Assembly (NCBI GenBank): GCA_037042915.1
Contig: CM073193.1
Coordinates: 4,712,001 to 4,776,000, forward strand
From: Auricularia sp. M13
Taxonomy: Eukaryota; Basidiomycota; Agaricomycetes; Auriculariales; Auriculariaceae
Direction of reading: 5' to 3'
DNA length: 64,000 bases
Positions 10,901 to 19,935 of the stretch are shown piece after piece. Below the pieces are notes generated by a model. The model was not told the origin of the DNA. It ran no database searches and saw only the letters and a program-made list of their open reading frames with translations. How positions within the stretch are numbered: position 1 is the first letter of the stretch; every line of letters starts with the position of its first letter. The position numbers were made by a program, and so were the translations under genes.

Positions 10901-12677
10901 TCCAGAGGCCCGCGAGCACAGCCAAACGAAAGACGCAATCCAGCGTCGCGAGCAAACCCTAACGGCACAGGTCAAGAAGTACAACGCCTTGGTCGACAAC
11001 ATGAGACGGCTCGCGCGGCAGGGTCTAAAGCCTCCTGGGCGGTCACCACTGCCCAAGACGTTGGAGGCGAAGAAGCTGTTCAAGCTGGACGTAGACGACG
11101 AAATCTGGCAGGAAGACCCAGGCCTCGGGCCACAGGACGAAGGCGACATCCCGCGCTGGCAGGCCGACGACAACGTCAAGCGTGGCATACTCGCATTGCT
11201 GGAGGAAGATCGGTGTCTGGAGGAGATGGAGCGGCTCGACGCCGAGCAAGCCGCGTTGGCGCAGTGGTGGAAGGAAGAAGACAGTGCCATGCGCGCGTTC
11301 TGCGCAGAGGCTTCGGGTACGCGCTGCGTGATAGCTGCCAGAGCATCGCTGACATCACTATTAGGGGGTAGCAGTGTTCTGGGCGCGATAGAGCGTCGAT
11401 TGGAGACTCACCGACGTATGCTGCAGGTCTGGCAGCACGATCTCAGGTCCTGCGCGCTTGGGCTCCGCCGCAGCCGCTACAGATACAACAGCCCGAGAAG
11501 AAGAAGCGCGGAGTTTCTCAATGTCGCCGCCGCCGTCGCCGCGCGAGGTCGACTCGGATGACGCGTCAGACGCATATTCCGATATCCAGGAAGATGACGA
11601 CCCATTCCTCGTGGATATCCTCGATGCGATGGTGCTGAAGGATGAAGGAGAGGGAGAGGGGGGGGGGGAGGAGGTGAACGCGATGGCGTCGCAGCTGCAA
11701 GATGCTGCGGATATACGGGCAGACGCTCAGGTGAGCACTTCGAGTTGGAGGAAGGTGCTACTGATACAGACCTCGTCGACGCAGCAGGACGTCATGGAGG
11801 ACTCTGAACCTGAGTCTATACGCGACGCGACGCGACCGAAGAGAACGCGGGCGGTCCGCTGGGTATATCAGGCTGGCGACTTCAGGTGCTGGGACGAAGA
11901 CGTCGACCGTATGGCCCAGCGTACCGCCTGGTTATCGGGACCGGGCCTTACGGTTTTCTTGCAGCACTCACTGGAGCAATCGGGCCAGCAGAACATCAGC
12001 GTCTTGCACTCGGTCATTCTGGCCGACATCGAGTCGTATGCAAATTTCAGTACGGACGGCAACGCGGCGGGAGCCGAGACCAGCAAGAAGCATGTGGTTC
12101 TGGCTCTCAAAAGGGTTCGCACATTCAATTCACGTATGATTGCGGCTCCAAGTTGACTTTGCAGGCCGTTGCGCCGTCTCGGGCTCGGAAATGGTTGATG
12201 CTAGGCCATGTACCGAACCCGGGACACTGGACGCTTCTGGAAATCCGGTGGCCGCAGCGAGCGATCCACTTCTACGACAGCTTCTCGCGTCGGGGGTACG
12301 CAAACCGTCTAGAAAAACTGACGCGCATGCTCTTGGACATATGCGGCGAGGTTTTTGGTGACGACGTCAGCGGCAAAGACTTCCAGTGGCATGGGGAACA
12401 GGTACGCGATCCGTGCTTTGCTATATGACCGGGGAGGGAATGACACCATTACAGCGTGAGAGCAGGCAGACCAACGGCTGGGACTGCGGTCCGTTCGCGG
12501 CGGCCGATGCGGTGAATCTGATGACCGCCGATATTCGAGTTCATTGACGAGAGCGACATGATGAACTGGCGGGAACGTATGGTTGCTGCGGTGCGTCCAC
12601 TCAGGGTCATAGACAGTGAAAAGGCTCGCAGTGCCGCGACGGGTGTAGCGATCGAGGTTATAGAGATATCTGACTAG
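7960..12677 (+). pseudogene. KDZ-superfamily transposase with C-terminal Ulp1/C48 SUMO-protease domain (degenerate)
   Basis: A DNA transposase of the Kyakuja-Dileera-Zisupton superfamily. Visible parts in order: N-terminal region with basic KESNKSRHRRRRVAQNLRWR (about 8390-8450); Cys-rich CGCGKS followed by GYFPCAPICPSMAFHLDLL (the cysteine cluster known next to KDZ cores); a variable D/A-rich insert with two DDDGAADRAQQ repeats; CALCFGG; VIVCLDANF with the first catalytic Asp; FADTGLMALLCRHDRV; LLYDIACQLSRGIEKW; FHAYGHQWECQVVFHPR; GFGLSDGEGCERFWSS; then a long helical region with KLFKLDVDDEIWQEDPGLG. The Ulp1 part (about 11,850-12,540) shows LSGPGLTVFLQHS, PGHWTLLEIRW (His), HFYDSF (Asp) and TNGWDCGPFAAADAV (Cys). 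The end reads EVIEISD, like a SUMO-interaction motif. About nine short introns fit. The best frame changes at around 8150-8290, 9860, 10250 and 12530, so the copy looks inactive unless these are sequencing errors. Confidence 0.8.
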
Positions 12678-12770
12678 GCGTGCTTGATGAAGATTGGTGC
12701 AGGCGTCCGTACATAAACTGCTGAACGAATATAGGCTTTTGATAGCATGCTAGCACTCTCCTGTGGCTGT

Positions 12771-13434
12771 AGTCACGACTAGGCGCGACACTGCTAGCAG
12801 GATACCCGGCGATGAGACAGTCACGACTGCAAAATCATCATAGTCGTGCTTTTTTGCAAGAGAACAGTCGCGACTAGGCAGAGGGGCAAAATGAACGGAT
12901 TCTTTGCAAGAGCTCATCGATCTTATGCGCCCTTTCAGGATCCATTTGCTGAGTGTGGCGCCCTTACGCGATGTGCTTTATAGTCATAACTGCTCGACTC
13001 ACAGGAATCCGGGATTTGCCGCAGTGCGACCGTCGGCCACATCGTCTCGACAGAAGCAATGCAAAGGTACGTGGGTGAGGTGGTATACTGATTGACAGTC
13101 GTATTGGTTCACTCCGGCTGCATAAACATGAGATAGTCGCGACTGAAACAGCGACTGGGCAGCCATAGTCGTGACTGATTCTCAGGTGCGCTGCGTGTAG
13201 TCGTGACTACGATGGATTTCAGACAAGACCCGTAGTCGTGGATATGCTACCTGCAAAGCACGAGAGACAAAACAAAATGGGTATCTCCGAGAAAGTCGGG
13301 ACTGAGATTGGATCGTGGCGAACGAGTCACGACTGAAAGAGCTCTGGCTAACCATAGTCGTGACTGTCCGTTCAGTGAATTGCAGCTAGTCACGACTACG
13401 CAGAATTCCCGCACGAGATCACATAGTCGTGCCT
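12771..13434. repeat. Palindrome array 4, downstream of the transposase gene
   Basis: Nine exact cores at 12771, 12819, 12866, 13135, 13167, 13199, 13325, 13356 and 13388, with decayed copies at about 12842, 13234, 13294 and 13425. Steps of 32, 32, 31, 31 and 32 bp recur. Both asymmetric orientations are present. No coding sequence is convincing in 12,678-14,081. Confidence 0.8.
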
Positions 13435-14081
13435 ATCCGCTCCGAGCAGACATAAGCAAGACCAACTTCATTAAGGACAACTTCAAGCGCGCTCCATGTC
13501 GCGAGTACAAGTACTGTAATGAATTGACCACGCAGCCAGCTGGATGCGCATGACCTGACGTTGAGCACGAGATGTGCCGGCGATGGCGGCGCGATAATCG
13601 CGAATGGCCCGCTGCCTGAAGTTGGAGGTCGTCTCTACGTGTTGTGCGGCTCTCAGAGAAGTCCAATGAAGGGATTCAAGCCTTGACTCACCATCTAGCC
13701 TGGTGTGGACTGCATACCAGCGGTGAATGAAGAGGTGGTAGACAGTGCAGCGGCTCAGCCGGATTGAGAGAGCCGCCCTGCATTCGTAGTATGCAGCACC
13801 AGCGCGTCGCCGGTATTCCGAGGGGGACTCTGGGTATTTATTTCATGAACGAAATACGTTGTGCGGATGCGGCAGACGTGCCGTTCACAGAAATCGGGTT
13901 GGACTGCACCCAATGGTCAAGGAAGGCGCTGAACACGGTGCAGCGTCTGAAGCCCGTCCGCGGCGCAGTCTCGCGGTAGGTCCTAGAAACTGCTCCGGAT
14001 GTGGGTAGCATCGGGGAGATGAGGGGAAGAGGAAGGATGGGATGATAGGACCGCGAAAGAAAGGACAAGATGATTGACTCT
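13435..14081. other. Interval with no supported gene
   Basis: Only short, unconvincing ORFs occur on both strands. There are no palindromes and no recognised motif. Confidence 0.5.
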
Positions 14082-14256
14082 AGTCACGACTAATCAAGTG
14101 CGGAGCAAAGCAAAGTCGTGACTAGCGCGCGCTAAAGTCGTTGGCGCGCCAAAGTCGTGACTGGCGCGCGCCAAAGTCGTGACTGCCGCGTCAGCCAAAG
14201 TCGCGACTTTGGCTCGCGCTGCTCCGCGACTTTGGCTGACGCGGGCAGTCACGACT
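14082..14256. repeat. Palindrome array 5 upstream of the orphan gene
   Basis: Cores at 14082, 14114, 14153, 14175, 14199 and 14247, with a variant at 14136. Steps are 32, 22, 17, 22, 24 and 48 bp. GGCGCGC runs separate several copies. The array ends 88 bp before ATG 14344. Confidence 0.8.
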
Positions 14257-14258
14257 TT
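14173..14258. repeat. Long hairpin (33-34 bp arms) built from palindromes
   Basis: The left arm 14173-14205 and right arm 14225-14258 are reverse complements, differing by one extra G in the right arm. Each arm carries one full palindrome at its outer end, and the left arm's inner end lies in another. The loop is about 19 nt. The structure is centred about 130 bp upstream of ATG 14344. Confidence 0.8.
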
Positions 14259-14343
14259 CTGGATCCTGGGGCTGCGCTCGCAGCTGCAGAGAGTAAGTTT
14301 GAGGCGAACCGCCGCGGAGGCGCGCCGCCATAGAAAGTGAAGA

Positions 14344-15887
14344 ATGGAAGGCGCACAGCCACCTGTTCAAAACAGGCTTGCACGGCCCCGAGCACTGCCA
14401 CAAGCGCGTTGGGTCAAATACTGGGAGCCCTCGCGCGTCGACCGTGTTTGTCTGATTATCCCCACCATGGTCCGCGCTGCCTACGTTATGCCGACAAACG
14501 CTGCCGACGAGGTCGCGCAGTTCGGCTATGTGCTCGAGTCTGTGGACACCCTGGCGGACCTGCCAGAGGACTTTGTGTGTTGCAACGACGACCACCGCGA
14601 CGAACTGCTGTCGGAGAACACTGAGTGTCTCAACTGCGTTGGACGCCTGCCGAAGGCCTGTGAGCCTGTGAGATACCCTCGTGACCTCTTTGTAAGCTGC
14701 CCGCAGCCTGGTTCGCTGTTCAATGCTAACGCACGCCACAGCCGGTAGTCTTCGTGAACGGCGACGGTATCATCTGCTGCTATCTTCTGGCTGCGTACGC
14801 CCCCATCGCCGCCGACCTGCTGAACACTGGGCCTCGTTCACCTGACTGGATGAAGCGGCTGTTCGAGTTGCTCGTTCGCATCTTCCTCACGTATAGACTC
14901 GTCACAGCAGCGTTCAAAGGGCGCCCGAGGGCTGTCATTATACGTTCCAAGAAGCACTGGGCAGATCGCGCGTCTAGACTGATCGAGCCTGCGCTCGCTG
15001 ACCATGTGATCGACGAGGGCTCAAAGCTGTGGAACATCTCGCTGGCTCTTGGGGCTGCTTTCGTGGAGATGCTCGATGATCCGTCCCTCATGCCTGCTGC
15101 GCTCGGAGTCCCACTCGAGAAGGCCCAAGTTGCCTTCGATTACTACCAGCACGGTCTCTCGAACTCTCTGCCGGCGTTCAAGGCTTGCATATACTGCCAC
15201 AACGACCCGAACGCGAAGGGAAAGGCCCGCAAAAACCGCATCCTACGCGTGTGCATGGTGTTTTCGAACCGCCGGTGCTGCCTGGGCTGTGACATACAGA
15301 GTCGGCGGTTTCGCATTTGCTTCGACCCGGACGCCGAAGTCGACTCGGACGCAACCATGAGCGCGGCCGGCGACACGGACGGCGACGCGGACCGCGGCGC
15401 GGACGGTGCCGCGCACGGCAGCGCAACCGAGGTGAGTCTGAGAACGTTCTCATGGATTTGCCGCTGACGAACTGCATAGCTTGACCTGCCAACCGTGTCA
15501 GCAAAGCGGCGGAGGCCGGCGGCGTCGGGCCCCGCGTCAAGCACTCGATCCGCCCAGAAGCGACCGCGCCGGGCGCGGAAAGCAAAGCCCAAGGCGTCCC
15601 GCGCGACTCGTCGCGGAAACCACGTCGATTCCGATGGCGACAATGAGGGCAAGGACGCGACGGTCACGAAGGCAATGAAAAGCATTCGGCGCAAGCTGAC
15701 AAAACTCGAGAAGGGGCAGAAGGAAACCCAGGAGAGCATCAACGAACTCCGTGGGGAGCTGCGCAGGTTGGTAAAGGCCGTAGCACCTCGTGCCGCGTCC
15801 ACCGACGTCGAGGCTGAATCCTCTGATGACTCGTCTGCTGTTGTAATCGCTTCTGTACCGCCTGGAGTTATGTCCCCGGAGCTGTAG
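14344..15887 (+). CDS. Orphan island protein with Cys clusters and C-terminal coiled coil, intact
   Basis: Three exons keep one frame: 14344-14667, 14742-15431 and 15480-15887, about 473 residues. The order is: an N-terminal soluble region with CCNDDHRDELLSENTECLNC (four cysteines and a histidine); a mostly hydrophobic helical middle (FVNGDGIICCYLLAAYAPIA to about residue 250); a second cysteine cluster (CIYCHNDPNAKGKARKN ... CCLGC); an acidic D/G-rich linker; a basic nuclear-localisation-like stretch (KRPRRARKAKPKASRATRR); and a coiled coil with TKAMKSIRRKLTKLEKGQKE. The pattern suggests a nuclear, zinc-binding, self-associating protein, which is inference. I do not recognise the family. Palindrome arrays lie on both sides, and unlike the transposase its frame is unbroken. 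That suggests youth or selection. Confidence 0.6.
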
Positions 15888-15963
15888 TCTCGGTTTCGTG
15901 TAATAGATAACTTTCGCCTTGAAGTGACTGAGCCAATCAACCGTCGCGAGCACGATAAAAGCC

Positions 15964-16141
15964 AGTCACGACTTTGTACAGGCTGTGGTGCGGCTCAGTC
16001 ACGACTTTGTACAGGCTGTGGTGCGGCTCAGTCACGACTTTGTACAGGCTGTGGTGCGGCTCAGTCGCGACTATGGCTGCAGTTCAGTCGCGACTGATGT
16101 GCGGATTCAGTCACGACTAATGCTTCAGTGTAGTTGCGACC
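15964..16141. repeat. Palindrome array 6 with 33-bp tandem unit
   Basis: A 33-bp unit beginning AGTCACGACTTTGTACAGGC is repeated three times from 15964, 15997 and 16030. AGTCGCGACT follows at 16063 and 16086, AGTCACGACT at 16109 and a decayed copy at 16132. The step changes from 33 to 23 bp, that is from three to two helical turns. All asymmetric copies read AGTCACGACT. Confidence 0.85.
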
Positions 16142-17140
16142 GACGGTGTTGTTCAGACGAGGCGCGCTTATGTAGAGACTGAGACAACGCAAGCCTAGGG
16201 AGATGAAGACATCGATAAGAGACGGAGGCGAGTAAACAACATCTGTTGTGCGTGATCGAGCACGTCAAGCTGAGGGCGAGTCGACCGTGGAGTCCCGCGG
16301 CAGCGAATCTCGGTGGCTGGTGAGGACGGACGGCCTCCGTCTTGGAGGGGGGGGAGGACATGAGTGCGGTCAGAAAGGAAGGCTGGGAAGCCCGCGTAGG
16401 CCAATTGCAGTTATAATATGACGGAAACCGAGAAAGTCGTGACTACCAGGTAGGCCGCGCTGGGGGACTCTGATGGAAGTCGCGACTTTGCGAAGGGGCT
16501 GAGGGATCTGGTCTAGATTACCACAGCTGTAGCAGCTCATACAGTGCTCTGAAAACCATGTGTAGCCGCTCGTGCTGCTGTGGTGTTAACCCCTGCGCGA
16601 ACGAGGTATATGCCGTCATAGCCCTATCAGCGTGTTGTTGAACAGACTCTTGATTAATCCGGTTATGAGAATTGGAATACGACCACCAAAGTCTGTATCA
16701 GCGCACCGTTCGCACGAATGGGATGTACGCGAAACCACAAGTAGTAGTAGAGAAGCATCAGGTCACTGCTCTCACGCTCGGGTACGAGACTTAGGCTGTC
16801 ACTGCGGGCTCTAGGCATGGCTCTTGAACACGGAGACGACTGCTGTGCTCAAATAGGCAACGTTTACGGAGTTGCGCCTCTTATAGCCAGGGATGGAGAT
16901 CTTGATCGGGGTCTAGTCAAGACTGGTGCGTCATGGCCAGGGTGCAGTCGCCAGCTCAGTCGCGACTGAGGTAAACCCACAGGCAACGAGGGTACGAGGG
17001 GAGAAAGTCCCGGCTAGTCAGGACTGTATCCTGCACCACCGGCAGGGACCATCTTATACACGGAAGGGATACGCCTACTTAGGTCTATAGAAGGGAGGCC
17101 TGAGCTGGTTTGTTCTGCGAGAGCTTAAACTTCCCAACGA
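16142..17140. other. Right edge of the island, sparse palindromes, no supported gene
   Basis: Isolated palindromes lie at 16435, 16478 and 16958, and decayed forms such as AGTCCCGGCT near 17005. A run of nine G occurs near 16350. I see no convincing coding exon. The last exact palindrome, ending at 16967, marks the end of the island. Confidence 0.5.
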
Positions 17141-17357
17141 GTTGAACGACGCGTGCGGGCGGACCGCGACGCAACTGAGCCAGTGGATGGCCGCATTGCA
17201 TGGGGTAGTTGTCGCCTATGAGAGCTGGCTTTCTACAAGCGCTACCACTGGTGCTTATCCAGTAAGTCAAATGCTTTTCGAGTGGCCATTCAATGTGATA
17301 ACGACTGTTGTCAGGGAGTTCAATTGCCGATGAAGGTTCGCTGCTTGATAGCTGCGA

Positions 17358-18652
17358 TTGGAAGCGCTCATTTCGGGCAGCTCGAAACCAAGCCGTGGAC
17401 GTTGGATAATAAACCATGTGGGCGATGATTTCACGCCTTCCAAGTCTTCGTGCTACTCAAAGCCGAAAATTTCAGATAGAGATCTGTCCTCGTTAATCAC
17501 CGACGTCGAGAAGAGGAAGGCGGTCCCTGAGACGGGATGGGCAAAAGTCATGAGAGGCAAACTAGCCCACAAAAGCCGCACGAAGCCTCGCGAAGTCAGT
17601 GAAAAGAATGGAGCCTGTTCAATGGAGGTTCACCTACCGCATTTTCACAGGTCGTTGCGATCAAATCCTTCATATGGGAGACGATTGGTGACAATGTGAT
17701 CAATCCTGTATGTTTGCATAACATGTTCCACGATATAGTGGATTATTAATCTCATTTGCAGCGTTTCCTTAGAGATCTCAAGGCTCGGACCTCCCCGAAG
17801 CATCCCAACATCCTTCCTGTGTATGGTGTGTATGGTGAGGTCACAGCTCTGGGCAGATTCCCCGCGTTGGTCTCCCCGTGGTGTACGACCGTCAACAAGT
17901 ACATCGCATCACGGCGCTCTCAAGTACATGCCGAACTGCGTGTGATTACCATTGTACTGGATCTGGTCAGCAGCCTTATTCCAAGTTGCAGACGCCCATG
18001 CTGATTCCGCATTTCCCGTGGAAGTCTGAGCAACTGCTCAGTGCGCTCAAATACAGTGCGTTTCCTAGCCGGAACTGAGTGGCCTCACTCACATAATGCA
18101 GTCCATGGCCAAAGCAAGGAGGGATGTCATGGGAACTTGAAAGCTGTATAGAATTTCAGCTTCATCTTCCATCACTACACTGACAGTCTCTCGCAGACAA
18201 ACTTGCTGGTCTCGCAAGACGGACGGCTCCAGCTGACCGATTTCGGGATCGGATTACCGCAGATCGGGACGGATCGTCACCTGGAACAAGCATCATTGGC
18301 ATACCTCAGTCCAGAGCTCACAACGAGGATCAGTGGACCTACGCCAGAGAGTGATATGTGGGCTGCAAGCTGCGCCTTCGTCGAGGCAAGTGTGCTGAAC
18401 TGCGATTTTGCGTCCGAGTCGATGACCGGCATACTACAGATGCTCACTGGCCAAGTCCCATGCCACAAGCTACAGAACGGCGAGATCAAGTTGGGCAGAG
18501 CTCCGACCAATCGGAAGCCAAGCGGGGTCACGGTAAACCTCTGGAACCTCATCTGGGAGAACTTCCGCGACCCAAAGAAGCGTTTATCTGCATCCTTCAT
18601 GCTTACTCGTTTGTGGATCCTGCGCTATCAGGACAACCTTTTGGGGGAGTGA
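17358..18652 (+). pseudogene. TKL-like protein kinase homologue, catalytic Asp replaced (pseudokinase or decayed)
   Basis: The N-lobe includes KAVPETGWAKVMRGKL, then after an intron VVAIKSFIWETIGDNVIN with the beta-3 lysine (about 17,652-17,705). Next come HPNILPVYGVYGEV and ALVSPWCTTVNKYIASR. The catalytic loop reads HGNLKATNLLVSQDG once a short intron (about 18,150-18,198) is removed; the usual HGDLKxxN Asp is Asn. LTDFGIG keeps the DFG motif, and YLSPEL plus SDMWAASCAFVEA follow. The stop is at 18650-18652. The middle (17,990-18,140) is hard to splice into one frame, so the gene may be broken. Two relatives lie at 45.6-46.8 kb and 47.3-48.1 kb. Such TKL-like kinases are expanded in Agaricomycetes. 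The 5' end is uncertain. Confidence 0.6.
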
Positions 18653-19054
18653 CGAATCCATCGAGTTTTAAAAACATTTCAACCCACGCTGTATTTGTAG
18701 CCTGGCGGATTTAACAAATCCCACGCCTTCTTCGTACTCACCAATGCGGCCCTGACTCTGCCCTGACAATTGACTAATAGACCTCAATCTGCCGTGTCCG
18801 TCTCCGAGTAGATATCATCTTCGGAAATCCAAACGGCCACAAACAATGAAACATTGCTGCAATCGCGGCGATCGGCGCTCTGCAGCCGTGTGTGGGATAC
18901 GGACATCGCCACGAGGCTCCCGTCGAGCGCGACCGGAGAGCTGCGGGGGAGCCTTGTCCGTAACAGCTTGACATCACCGGAACCCATTCCCCGGAGTGCT
19001 TGAAACAGACGCGGCTCGGAGTTCGTCCTCTTCTCCTTCTCGCCCCCCAACACC
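18653..19054. other. Intergenic, upstream of the LINE-split gene
   Basis: No gene seen. A CT-rich stretch (TCCTCTTCTCCTTCTCGCCC) lies just before ATG 19055, as is common in fungal 5' leaders. Confidence 0.4.
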
Positions 19055-19738
19055 ATGGCCCTAGTACCGCGCCCTGAAGGCCAGCTAGTCGTTGCAGCGG
19101 CGCCCGTGCCGAGCGTTCATCGACTGCCCGTGGCTCTGAGGCGCGAAATCCCGCTGCAGCCGGTGACGATCGAGAAAGTCAACGATAACTCGCACTTAGT
19201 CGTCAACGCCGTGCGCAACGACGGAGGCGCGATATGGACGGATCGCAATGTTGAGGTACGCCGCCGGTCCTCGTGCATTTCGTCCGCCTCCGGCGTGATG
19301 GTGGCTACTTACTACTACTTACGCCGCGCTGCAAGGTGGCGTTCTGGAACGTTGTTCACGCTTATAAGACGGAAATGAAGAAGAATACCGACGCGGAGAC
19401 CCTGCGCTGGTTCAGTCAATTGTTCTTGTCTCTCAGGGCGCCGGTCTGGTTCACCGAGCCGCTCGGGCTCGACTTTCGGGAAATGCTCACCCATTTTCTC
19501 TCGATGCGCGTCGTGGAACACGTCGAGCTGCTCCGGGAGGCCATTACGTCCAATGATGCTCTCACTATAGCGGTGAGCCTGAAAATCAAGGGCATGGCAT
19601 ACCGATCGTCTAACAATAACCTGTGTCGCAGACATTCGGACCAAGATGCATCGAGTATCGCCGGCTTGCGCACCAAGCCCTCGAGCAGGTCAAAGTCTGG
19701 CTTCATCGGCAACTGGTTTTGCGGGAGCTGGCTCTTCC
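19055..19738 (+). pseudogene. Host gene of unknown function, 5' part, split by the LINE
   Basis: Exons 19055-19255, 19336-19572 and 19632-19738 join in frame. The protein begins MALVPRPEGQLVVAAAPVPS and continues through KVNDNSHLVVNAVRNDGGAI, VAFWNVVHAYKTEMKKN, SLRAPVWFTEPLGLDFREML and VKVWLHRQLVLRELALP, where the LINE interrupts it. Reading resumes at 31,034. No conserved domain is recognised. The W/F-rich, helical composition fits a soluble basidiomycete orphan. Splice signals are sound and both halves are open, so the insertion looks recent. The current product would be truncated in the antisense LINE tail. Confidence 0.7.
19724..19738. repeat. Target-site duplication, left copy
   Basis: GGAGCTGGCTCTTCC, identical to 31019-31033, directly abuts the poly(T) that marks the LINE's poly(A) end. 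Confidence 0.95.
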
Positions 19739-19757
19739 TTTTTTTTTTTTTTTTTTT
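19739..19757 (-). repeat. Poly(A) tail of the LINE
   Basis: Nineteen T on the plus strand, between the target duplication and the LINE 3' UTR. Confidence 0.95.
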
Positions 19758-19935
19758 GTGGAGCGTCAGGAGGGGCTCGAACACATAGTGATCAGAGCTG
19801 GCCTCCTTTGTCCCGTTAGGGACGCTAAATGCGTAACCGGTCGGTTACGCTGTAGGGAAGTTGTACAGGAGGGGACGTCTCCGCCCGGAGAAATGGCCGT
19901 TAGCACACCTGGTAGGGTAGTGTGGGGCTTGGGGA

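Larger units (their letters stand above)
398..16967. mobile_element. KDZ-type DNA transposon island defined by the palindrome arrays
   Basis: All 47 AGTC(G/A)(C/T)GACT cores I found lie between 410 and 16,967, and none elsewhere in 64 kb. Within that span sit one KDZ transposase gene and four other genes with no chromosomal housekeeping function. I could not find clean terminal inverted repeats or a target duplication, so the outer limits are set only by the repeats. The island may be one large element with cargo or several nested relatives. The gene at 1382-5072 and the gene at 14344-15887 are each flanked by their own arrays. Confidence 0.5.

Noticed and set aside
1382-17100. A TET/JBP 5-methylcytosine oxidase gene, known to travel with fungal KDZ elements
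   Set aside because: I looked for an HxD ... H dioxygenase signature in the island's readable genes and found none.
19416-19784. Minus-strand ORF with a lysine run across the LINE end
   Set aside because: The lysines are the LINE poly(A) read as codons, and it is antisense to exons of the split gene.
19757-19800. tRNA-like B-box (GTTCGAGCC on the minus strand) in the LINE tail
   Set aside because: No A-box or cloverleaf at the right distance. A nine-base match is expected by chance.
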